Origin: Linyphia triangularis
Taxonomy: Eukaryota > Arthropoda > Arachnida > Araneae > Linyphiidae
Length of the DNA stretch: 64,000 nucleotides
Reading direction: 5' to 3'
Assembly (NCBI GenBank): GCA_963978545.1
Contig: OZ021729.1
Coordinates: 12,352,001-12,416,000 of the forward strand
Shown one piece after another: positions 12,801 through 24,800 of this stretch (position 1 is its first letter; every line of letters begins with the position of its first letter). A program made the translations under genes and the position numbers. The notes beneath the pieces were generated by a model, which saw nothing but the letters and a program-made list of their open reading frames with translations, did not search any database and was not told the DNA's origin.

Positions 12801-15800
12801 TAACGTTGTATCGATATATCGCCGACCTCTAGTCTAGAAGCTAGAACGCTAACCACCATACTGTTTGGTCGGCCCCGAGATATAGGAATTTCCCTTAGAA
12901 AAATGATTCATCCACAGCTGCAAAACAAAGCATTTCAAAACAAAACCTATCTCCAAAAGAAAACTGTAATTCCGTCCATGGAAAACAAAAGCCTAAATTG
13001 TGCTTTTTAGAAAAAAAAAAGAGCTAAAATAAAACCGAATTATAGTATCAGATGTACAATCTGAGAGTGAGTATTCAATGCCTCAACAATATGCTAATTG
13101 AACAAAAGGAGTAGGTATAAAATTGATATGGGAGTGTAAAATAAAAATAAAATTCTATTATGTTGATTCATAATATCAAGTTTTCATAATATCGACTTCT
13201 TATCTTTTGAGAGAGGGTCAACATCAAGGTCATTCCACAAAAACATTCCTTTATCGAATGCGACCTTGATTAAGTTCGTGACATTCTTCGACATGCATAC
13301 GGAGAATAGCATTCATAATGAAGAGCGTACATAAGAAAGAATAGCGTACATTTTCCGAAAGTCATTTTCGAATAGTGTGCTTTGTCTGCTTCTCGTTAAA
13401 TGAAGCTGTGGAAATATACGAAAGCGTGGAGGAGTGGCTTAAGTCACTTGGAAGAGGTTTTAGTTTAAAAAGCAGTGTTTTTTTTTTTTTTTTTTTTTTT
13501 TTTAAAGCAGTTTAACCTTTAGAGGTTCCAGGGAATAGGCGAAATTGTACAAAGGACAATTCCCGCATTTTTTAAAAAACGAGTGAAATTAGTATATATT
13601 TTATGAAGAATTTCTTTCCGATTCCAAATATTGAAACATAAGTTCTTTAAAAAAATGAGTTATTTAAATACTAAGAAAATGCCCCAAAACCGAGACGAAA
13701 CCAGTCCGATCAAAACAGTCAACAAAGTCCGTGACGTAAAGAGACCCCATCGTTTCTATGGTTATCGTGAGGTTTCTGCCAAATAGTTGGCGTTGGTAGA
13801 CCATTGCCACATTCCGTACAGAGTGGCGAGATTTGCGATAAACTTGCAAATCTGGTTTCCGTTGCTGCATTTCAAGCCAAGATGTTTGCGAAGCTATGAC
13901 GTCACATTCAATTTAAGCGAAATGAGTCGTTTTCTCGCCAACGTTTAACAAGGTAATTTTGAATTAAAATTAAGAAATTAAATTAAAAAAAAAAGAAAAA
14001 GCGCATTGAGCAGAAATTTTTGTGTTTATAGCCTTTTCAAAACATTTAGAATTGAGTACAAAAATAAAAAAAATAAAAAATGCGGGAAATATCCATTGTC
14101 TTCCCAGTAATAATTTTTCAGTTATATTTCTGATTTAAATATATAATTTTTTTATTACTTTTTTTTATTTATTTTGTTTTAAATGGGTTTTAAAGTATCA
14201 TCCTAATAAAAATATTGTTTAAAATTTTATTTATCGATTTAAAAACGTTGTGCATTGCTGGAAAAACTGAGGATCAAAAGATGTACATATACGTCCATGA
14301 CCCTCAAAGAAAGACTTGAAATTTTTTGGACCTGGTTACAACGTTTAGTTTTTTATATGAATTATCTTTCAAACTGTATCATTCTTCCAAGTTGACAATC
14401 TAACCATTAAAAGGAAGTCCTAGTAAGATAGTCCTAGTCCTAGATCATTTCCTACACTCTAGAGATCGGAAATATCGATCAAAATAAATATCGTTACTCT
14501 ATCGTTCCATAGAAAAGAATATCGATATATCAATACATGATTTTGATTTTTTTTATTTGATTTTTAATTTTGCCAGAAACGAAGTTTTTTAGGGTAAATT
14601 TCTACTTTTCATGAATTTCATGCCAAAATTGTTTTAATAAATAAATTATAAAAATTGTTTTAATAAATAAATTATAAAAATTGTTTTAATAAATAAATTA
14701 TAAAAATTGTTTTTATAAATAAATTATATTATCAATCAAAATAAATAAAATACATTTGGATGTCAATACATAAATTCACATTTATTTTTAAAGAAGAAAT
14801 TTTGAAAAGTACTTTACCGCATATTTTGCTGATAGATGTTTTTAACATTTAAAATTAGATGCTAATTCCAGGCACACGTTGGAAACAGAAACGGCGCTAT
14901 GTTAATGACTACTAAATAAATGATCTTACCTTTCCATTACATTATGTTATCTTTTTGGTTAGGGTGCCATATTAATTCTCTCTCAATCAAGTCCAAACTT
15001 TAGTTTTGAAATTTTTGGAAAGGGAATAAAGAAAATCGAAAAAACACATGGAACTAAAAAACGGTCATCAAAAAACTAAAAATGTTTGAAAATATCGATA
15101 TATCGGTGACTTGTATCGATATTTTTACTATCGATATATTTTTTAAATCGTATCGATGTATCGCCGACCTCTTCTACACTCGCTATGTTACAATCTTCTA
15201 GTCCAGTGCATTTATAATCTTCTTTCTATAAAACCTTGAAATTTGGTGAGTATTAGGTACGAAAAAGAACACTTAATGAAATGACAAATTGTTTTCATTT
15301 GATGAATATCTATTATATATGAAAATTAAAATAGCAAAACACAAAACCAGATGGAGCCACTGTATATCCATTGATATAAGGATTTTAAACATAAAATAAA
15401 ATATATTAGAAGCTATTTTCGAGTTTTTAAATTATGTCATTTCATTAAGTGATAATTTTCGTACCTACTTATCAAATGTCAAGATTTTATACAAAGTAGT
15501 TTATAAATGCATTGGGCTAGAAGATTCTAACATAGCGAGTATAGGGAATGATCTTTACTAGGACTTTCTCCTAACCTTGCCAACAAAAGATTTCAGATCT
15601 ATTTTCATAAAATATGGACTTAAACCATTCTTCGTCAATTGTTCACCGTACGATTGAATACATAAATCCATTTTTTTACACAATACAACTTCGTATTGTA
15701 TTCAGGTAGAAATTAGTGTGGTAACGCTACAATATGGTGAAAGGCACACTTAAATTGCCACCTCAATAGATTCAGAAAGTTCGTGCAGGATAAATTCTTT

Positions 15801-18800
15801 TTTTTTTAATTTTTCGGCTGCAATTTGTGCAAATTCTTTATAATTTATTACATTTTCTTAGAAAAAAAAAATCTTAAAAGAGGATGAATTGTATTATAAT
15901 CAACTACTAAGTAAAGATTTTCAGTTTTTCAGTGTTGTTTACAGACAAACTTTACTTGTCCTATAATGCCATTGTTATATTATTCCAAAACACAAAACTT
16001 ACTCCTTCAATATTTATTCAAAAATTAGATAAAAACAGATAAAAATAACAGTAATATGAAATATTTAAAATAAATAAAAACCAATAAAGTGTTTATTCTC
16101 ATTAACATCCTTTTTATTTTTAAAATTAAAGGACGTGGTTTGATAGACGTTACAGGACAAATAAACAGAATACTTTTAAAATAAAGTATTTCGTCCTAAA
16201 ATATACTAATTTGTCATGCCACGCTTAAGAATAAACTAGCTTTTCATTAACCAAATAGGTTAGTCATGATGCATAAAAGATAAACTAGTTTTTCTTTTAT
16301 GCCAAACTGGTTTATCATATCAACGCATCAAAATTAAATAGTGTGTCTTGAAAGGCTTGGTTCAAGTTTACTCTGAAAGCTCAGCAAAAATCGGGTTTAT
16401 TTTGGAGCAAAGGCTTCACGACGGACATGCTACGCCGTAACATTGCAACATCTAAAATTAAGTCTTGATTGGTTGGTTTGCTCAAAGACCTATTTTTATG
16501 CACAATAGCACCTTATTAGACCGGAACCTACAGCTTAACGTGGATTCCGAACCACAACGAACATCCATGCCTAATCCGGGATTTGACCCCGGCACCTTTG
16601 GCATGTGAGGCCAGAGCTCTAACCACACAACCATCAGGTGGGCCAAATACGTCTTACAATTTCGAGCTTGGTCAGCAAAGGTGTCGGAACCTTGTCATCT
16701 AACAGCTCTTTTCCCATTCACATAATCACAATGAAAGAACGTTATTGCATGTCGCAGTTACCATTAATTCTACATGCCAGTATTATGACAGCGCGCTGGA
16801 TAGATGCCACAAACTTCCAGTCATGAGACTGACATTTTAGTTCACCAAGCCACTGGAGTCTCCAGTCTATTTGGGAGCCATCATCACTAATCTAACTGAA
16901 ACTTTTGGATAACTTATAAGCGGTTTCTGCTCAGCAAGCTGTTGATGCCAATTGAATAGCTGACATACTCTTCCCAATCTAATGCTCTGTAAAAGGTTGC
17001 ATTTGGTTACTAACAGATGTTAAATAGGGGAAGGGGGAGCGTTATTAACGGGGATTTATATGGGGATTGTTAAACTTTCTTCGGATTCAACTCTAATAAA
17101 GCCTGAACTATTCAAAGTTGTAATTGGAGGCCAGTGGCTTTCTGTTTGTTACAAACCACTGATGGACAGACTAGTTTTTTTCTCGAATAAAATAATTTAG
17201 CCCGGGAAAAAAATAGTTTTTTTTTTTCTGTTGCGTTTAAGATAAGCTAGTTTGACCTTATAATGGGACTGACCCGCGACTTGTAACATTAAGATGTATC
17301 CTTTCCTTATATTATACATAAGGAAAGGATACACTCTAATATTGCTTATCCTATGTTATCATGCTTATACATATACAGGGTGGTCATAAAATAACTTTGG
17401 CGATATATTGACCTTTAGTTTCCGTTCCGTTCAACCAATCAAAATGAGATTTCAGGTATAGTTATTCAGGGGTATGAGCTCGGGATTCTGTGAATGGTAT
17501 GGCGCTCACGGTTATGGTAATAGTTACAAACCTGGAAATTTTCAAATGGCAACACCTACTTTTTTCTATCTCAAAATGCTCAGCTCATGCGAAAACCTTA
17601 AAGAGCGTTGGAACGGTACGTGTATCACAAAAAACAGACTCGTGATGTAGGCACAAAAAAAACGGCTTTCCGAACGGCCAATAAAAACACGATCGGGACC
17701 CAAGGTGGAAATTTGATATGACAGAGGTCAAAGTTCACGTGGGTGCCATCACAGGCAATTTTATTGGTTTCCTACACTGAATATCTGACGAACGGCCTCC
17801 GTGTGCCCCGCTCGTGTTTCTGTTGGCCGTTCTCAGAGCTGGTTTTTGTGCAGGCATAACGTGTCCGATTTTTGTGATACACGTACCATTCCCACGCTCC
17901 CCAGGGTTTTCGCGTGCGCTAAGCATTTTGCGATAGAAAAAAAGTAGGTGTTGTCATTCGAAAATTTCGAGTTTCTGTAACTATAAACGTAACCATGAGC
18001 TCCATTTTGTTACCATTCACAGAACCCCGAGCTCATACTTCTGAATAACTATATCTGAAATCTCACCTCGATCGGTTGAACGGAACGAAAGCTATAGATT
18101 CATATATAGGCAAAGTTATTTTATGACCACCCTGTACATATATATACCTGATTATTGTTTATGAAAAGACATGGACTATAGGCATCAATATAGGTAATAT
18201 ACCACCTGAACGAAAACTTTTCTTTTTGTTAACTACTGTATGGGATCAATTACCATTCCTGTTTCAATTACTAAATTAGACCCTAGTGTAATACAATCAC
18301 AAATATGCAAAACGAGAAATCTTACCTTTCTGACCTGGACCCCACAATATCTAGGGTCCTCTTTATCAGCATGAAGGTCCAGGGATAAGGTGGTGGTCCT
18401 GCCTCCCCTCCCTTGCGCCACGCACGGACCCGACCTATAGTCACGTGGGTGAATAATGCCTCGAAAAGGTTGCTGAGTGGTCACATCCACTATCATCTGA
18501 CCACGCTCGCATCTGTGCGTCACTGTGGAGAAAAAACATTATCAGGGTTAGCATTTCAGGGCATAAGGCCTAAATATACAATATAGGGTTGTAACCTTGT
18601 TTAAAACTACTCCCACAATGGACAATTCCCGCATTTATTAAAAACGAGTGAAACTAGTTTATATTTATGAAGAATTTCTTTCTGATTCCAAATGTTCAAA
18701 CAAAAGTACTTTAAAATTATTTATTTAAATGTTAAGCAAAGAAAATGCACTAAACCCAAGCCAAAAGCAGTCCTATCAAAGCCCTCAAATATAGCTGTGA

Positions 18801-21800
18801 CGTCAAAACTTCCTTCCATTTCTATGGTTATGGAGAGGCTTCTGGCAAATAATTGGCGTTGGCATGGTAAACAGTTGTCATATCCCGTACAGGTTGGTGC
18901 GATTTGTGAGAAACTTGCAAAACTGTTTTCCGCTGCTGCGTTTCAAGCCAAGTTGTATGAGATCAAGTGATGTCACATTCAATTCTAGCCGAATGAATCG
19001 TTTTCTCGCCAAAGTCTAGCAGGGGAACTTTGATTACAAATAAAATTTAAATTAATTAAAAAAAAAAACGCACTTTGAGCAGAAATTTTTGTGTTTATGG
19101 ACTTTTTGAAACATTTAGAATTGAATAAAAAAATAATAATTTAAAAATGCGGAATTGTCTATTTTATACTTAAAAAATTAGGAAGTTATATGCTGATAGT
19201 AATTATATAATGATAAGTAACTGATAGTAATTGTAATTGATGATTTGTAATAAAAGTAACGCCTCAACATTGTCGGGTTGAGGGCTGCGTTGTGGAGTTA
19301 ACGTGACCCCAATAGTGGAGAAAACAATCCCAGCTACATTTGGACCTCTGATTTATTTTAATTATAAAATGCAAATTCACAATATTTTATATAATTTACC
19401 AAAAAAAAATAAAAAAATAAAAAATACTCTAAATACTTTTAATTTACGTATTTATTTTCTCACTTAAGTATATCACAATACTTTCATGAACATTTATGAA
19501 TTATTGAATAGTTCAAAAAAAGTATCGATACGCCGTACCAGTTCGAAAAAAGTCGGGTATGCCGCGTACCGGCCGCACTAAAACCGTAATCATATGCAGC
19601 AGTCATCAAATTTAGACCCAGCAACCAATTATGTAAACCATTATTTTGTTCATTCAAAATTCCATACCTGTCAATGCAAACCACTACTTGTCTCTTTCTA
19701 TTTCGCAGTTATATCGTTTCAAATACACACAATCACTCGCTATGTTACAATATTTTTTTATTTTTTTTATTTGGTAACCCTCACACTTTAATTTTCAATT
19801 AAGAAGGTTGCAGACGATTCGGATGTGTGGCTATGGCTTACTTGCATCTTTCACAAATCAGCCAAATTGGCAATAAACATTACGTCATTGATGACGTATC
19901 TGATGTCGAAAATTCGGCTTATTTTTATATGATACAAGTTTTCCAAGTCAGAGATCAGAAATCGTTTGCACTTCATCTCATTGAAAATCAAAATGCAGTG
20001 GGTTGCCAGACGAAAATATGTGTTCTCTTTTTGACAAGTTATGACACATTTGGCAATCGGATTTTAGTTCAACTCATTCCAAGACGATTTTTGATCAGTT
20101 TCGTCCATTTTTGCCACGACAGACCAATGGATTCGTAAATTACTCACTTCTCTTCAATTTCTATAAAAAATTCAGAATGATGTTCGATGGGGTCCAAAAA
20201 CTGCAGTTGCCTCTCGGACTATTAGGTGGAGTTTAGTATAGTTCTTTCAAGGCCTTGAAAACAAGTTCAAAAATATTAAGCACTTTTAACGACCGTGGGA
20301 ACCGTGTTTATTTTCAAAATACACCCCGTCTCTTTACTATTTTGCAGTTATGTCCTTTCAGTCAGACCTTGTATCACAATCCAGCTTCTATCAATCCAGA
20401 AACCAAAACCAATTCCTTTTAAAAACCAACACCACGCACGATATAGAATTCAATCAGGTCTTTTCAATATGTACGAAGTCACGTGTTAAACGGAAGCTGG
20501 GAAAGTGAGCCTGCGGCCATTCCATTGTAGTCGTATGTGAGTAAACTGAATGCGGCGTCCATTAGCGATAAACCCAACCACAAGCAGTTCTAATGAGGCA
20601 TGGAACCGTTAGGAATCTACAATCAGGAAGAGATTCGGTTGTTCTCACGCTTCACTTGGTGCAGAGAAAGTGTTGGGGAAGTTGTTTTAGCCCCTGGGGT
20701 GTGAAAATAAAATGAAAACTTGTTAGAGACGCGTCCACACTTTCGCTGATTAATTCTTTCGGGAAAGACTTGGCCTGAGTCATTAATTAGTAATAATTTG
20801 AACCCTGAGGGTAAAAGAACGCTATTACACTTTTTTTTTTTTAAAGAGGAAGTTCTAGTAAGGATCGACCAAACGGTGTAGTGGTTAGTGTGCTAGCTTC
20901 TGGACCGCGAGGTTGCGGGTTCGAGTCCCGTGTTAGGAATGGGTGTTTGTAAATGTATGTTGGTTTGTCGAATGACGAAATGTTTCGGCGCATTATAGCC
21001 CTCGTGTTACTGACGGCGCCAGATAATCTGAAAACAACCAACCAACCTACTAAGGATCATTCCATATATTCGCTATGTTACAATCTTTTAGCCCAGTGCA
21101 TTTAGAAACTACTTTGTATAAAACCTTGAAATTCGATGAGTAGGTACAAAAAAGATCACTTAATGAAATGACATAAATTGTTTTCATTTGATTGTTTATC
21201 TAATAAAAATGAAAATTAAAATAGCAAAAGACAAAACCAGATAGTGCCGTTGAGTATTAATTGGCGTAAGGATTTCAAATATAAAATAGAAACATATTAA
21301 ACGCTATTTTCGATTTTTAAAATTAAAATTCGAAAATAAAGTCTAATATATTTTATTTTATTTTTGAAATCCTTACCACAATGCATATCCAGTGGCTCCA
21401 CCTGGTGTTGTCTTTTGCAATTTTAATTTTAATTTATAATAGATAGACATTGAATGAAAACAATTGATGTCATTTCATTAAATTATCTTTTTCGTACCAA
21501 CTCACGAAATTTCAAGGTTTTATAAGAAGTAGTTTCTAAATGCACTGGGCTAGAAGATTGTAACACAGTGAGTATAGGGAATGATCCTTACTAGGACTTC
21601 CTTTTATCAGCGTTAGACCAATACGGGGCCCGCATTCGCACCTCGATGAATTTTTCTGCGGCCCGCCGGTAGCACACAAAAAAAATCAAGCTTCATGGTT
21701 TGAGTTTTTTTTTTAATAATTTTAATTTTTTCAAAATAATATGTGTTTACTATGTAGAACAGAGTTCTCCCCAACGTGGCCCGAAGAAACTATATAAAGA

Positions 21801-24800
21801 AACTTTCAGTAAGACGATTTTCATCAATAATAAATACAGGAATAACTTTTAACTGAATCTCGGGTTTGGACAATTTATTGTCTGCAACAAATACTGCGAC
21901 AGACAGCTATTCTATCATAAACTAAACGATTCCGACCTTTGTCCATGTATGATTCCGACCGTCAACGTGGCCCGAAGAAACTATATAAAGAAACTTTCAG
22001 TAAGACGATTTTCATCAATAATAAATACAGGAATAATTTTAACTGAATCTCGGGTTTGGACAATTTATTGTCTGCAACAAATACTGCGACAGACAGCTAT
22101 TCAATCATAAACTAAACGATTCCGACCTTTGTCCATGTATGATTCCGACCGTCAACGTGGCCCGAAGAAACTATATAAAGAAACTTTCAGTAAGACGATT
22201 TTCATCAATAATAAATACAGGAATAACTTTTAACTGAATCTCGGGTTTGGACAATTTATTGTCTGCAACAAATACTGCGACAGACAGCTATTCAATCATA
22301 AACTAAACGATTCCGACCTTTGTCCATGTATGATTCCGACCGTCAACGTGGCCCGAAGAAACTATATAAAGAAACTTTCAGTAAGACGATTTTCATCAAT
22401 AATAAATACAGGAATAATTTTTAACTGAATCTCGGGTTTGGACAATTTATTGTCTGCAACAAATACTGCGACAGACAGCTATTCAATCATAAACTAAACG
22501 ATTCCGACCTTTGTCCATGTATGATTCCGACCGTCAACGTGGCCCGAAGAAACTATATAAAGAAACTTTCAGTAAGACGATTTTCATCAATAATAAATAC
22601 AGGAATAACTTTTAACTGAATCTCGGGTTTGGACAATTTATTGTCTGCAACAAATACTGCGACAGACAGCTATTCAATCATAAACTAAACGATTCCGACC
22701 TTTGTCCATGTATGATTCCGACCGTCAACGTGGCCCGAAGAAACTATATAAAGAAACTTTCAGTAAGACGATTTTCATCAATAATAAATACAGGAATAAC
22801 TTTTAACTGAATCTCGGGTTTGGACAATTTATTGTCTGCAACAAATACTGCGACAGACAGCTATTCTATCATAAACTAAACGATTCCGACCTTTGTCTAT
22901 GTATGATTCCGACCATCAACGTCTTACAATTGATATCGACTAAAATGGGAGGAATCTGGAGATAAAGTTAGGTCAAGTCCCATTGGTACTTTGAAATAAA
23001 AGATTCATTTTTTTTTTTTTTTAAATCCTTTATATTAACTTTGATTATGTTGGTCTATGGCAGCGGAATATGCGGACGCCTAATTAATCGTAGATAGGTT
23101 CGATGTTGATGCATTCTATCAAATTTTGGGACTGCAACTGTCACTAAAAGGTCGCTATTACGGAATACTAATAAACCAACTTTCCGTAATCCGATCGCGT
23201 TAAAATAGCATTGATCCGACCATTGTTGAAACCCTTTCTTGTCGCCAAATTTTATTTTAATAAATAAATAATAAAATTGTTTTAATCATAATAAATTAAA
23301 AATATTTGTATGTGAGTATGATGTTCATTTTTAATAAATAAATTTTGAAACATAGTTTGCCGCACATTTTGACAGTGCATGATATATCGAGCGATTTGAT
23401 AAAATGTAAAAACGGGAAATCAGAAAAAAAACCGGTAAAAACAGCAAAAGCGCGATATATCCGAATGTGAGATATATTGAGGCGCGATATAACGAGGAGT
23501 TACTGTAATTAAGTTCGATTTTATTCGTGTGTATGGCTGCTGTGGAAGTCTAATAAACCTATTGCCCCACCAATTAAGTTTTGTCTTGATATTTCTCGAA
23601 TTTTAGAGAACATTGGTGACCTATAAATGGCTCGCGTGGGAATAAATTAGGATCCAATCCAGTTATGTTTTTTGATGTTTTGTTGAACTTCTATGAATAA
23701 AGTTCTATTTTTCAAATCCTTTTTACTAACTTCGAGTTTGTATGCTTGTCGATGGCGGCCAAATATGGCAGAGGCCTAATTGCCCCCTTGTCTTCATCCA
23801 ATCGGGGCGAAACTTGGAAGATCAATTCGATGTCGATGACAATGCATTCTACCAAATTTCGGGGGCTGTTACTGTCGCTTAAAGGTCGCTTTTATGGGAT
23901 ACTAATAAACAAACTTTACGTCATCCAATCGCGCTAAAATAGAAATCAAGCGACTATTGAACAATCTCTCCTGTTGACAAAATTGTTTTAATAAATAATA
24001 AAACTGTTTTATTCAGAATTAGCTGGATACCCGTGCTTCGCCACGAAATTTTACCATGTGAAATATTTTAGCCAGATGTGAGGCCCCGTGTTGCGCAAAT
24101 CCGTCATTGTTGTATAGGCCACAATTTTTGGCGCTTTGCTCGCAGGAAGGTTCATCGCAACGCAAAATTGAGCTCGCTTTGCTCGCTGAAAAAGTCATTG
24201 ACACATAAGCACAGGCTTACTTAATTCGTTGAAAGGTTTATTGCTATACAAACATGAGCTCACTTTGCTCGATGAAAGGTTCATTGCTGCGTAAGCATAA
24301 GGTCGCTTCACACACTAAAAAATAATAGCTACGTAAAGCCTTAATATTAGAAGCCCCTCATTTGTCGAGAAACAATAAAAATTCCCCGTTAATAACTATA
24401 TTACAACACACACACACACACACACACACCTTGTTTTATTACTGTAGATAAATAAAATATTTTTGATTTGAGTGCATAAATTCACATTAATTTTTAACGA
24501 ATAGAATCTAAAAAGTAGATTACCGCATGTTTTTATGATAGAGATGGTGTTTGCATCTAATTTAAAATATTAAAAACAAGCACACGCTGGTAACAGAAAC
24601 GGCGCTTTGTTAATGAATATAAAAATTGGCAACGCATGCAAAGGATTTATAATAAAAACTTTGTTTTTATGGGTTTTATTATTTTTTCCCCAAACTGGAG
24701 AAAAAGCTCGTGTTTTCGTTGCTGTTGAGTCACGATGACTGAAACTCTGTCATCAGCTTGAATACAAAATGATGCTGCTGTTTTAAGAATTGTAGAATTA

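Larger units (their letters stand above)
14412..15590. mobile_element. FB1 foldback MITE, split by a hAT MITE
   Basis: The left tip 'ggaagtcctagtaag' (14413) and the rest (15174-15590) form one FB1 copy with 'gcattgggctagaagatt' and 'gagtatagggaatgat' at the far end. The element at 14460-15173 lies exactly between two copies of 'ctacactc'. Confidence 0.87.
23705..24690 (+). repeat. Family F repeat with an inserted segment
   Basis: The 5' part 23705-24010 and 3' part 24440-24690 are collinear with 27345-28065. The join is broken by the segment 24015-24435. The block 'aacggcgctttgttaatga' near the end is diagnostic. Confidence 0.8.

Noticed and set aside
17735..17926. Small ORF inside the palindromic MITE
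   Set aside because: It lies in the right arm of a foldback element and is not conserved in the left arm. It is a chance frame in a non-autonomous element.
18692..18970. 92-codon ORF in TIR element D
   Set aside because: The collinear copy at 13554-14096 does not preserve the frame, so it is not coding.
21772..22916. Regular repeats resembling a CRISPR array
   Set aside because: Whole 191-bp units are repeated without unique spacers, in a eukaryotic intron, and a single-unit relative exists elsewhere. It is a satellite-like array.
23746..23937. 63-codon ORF in family F as a transposon protein
   Set aside because: Other family F copies (23017, 27345, 46690) carry stops at corresponding places. 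The shared word LLSLKGRFYG may be a remnant, but no protein family can be named.
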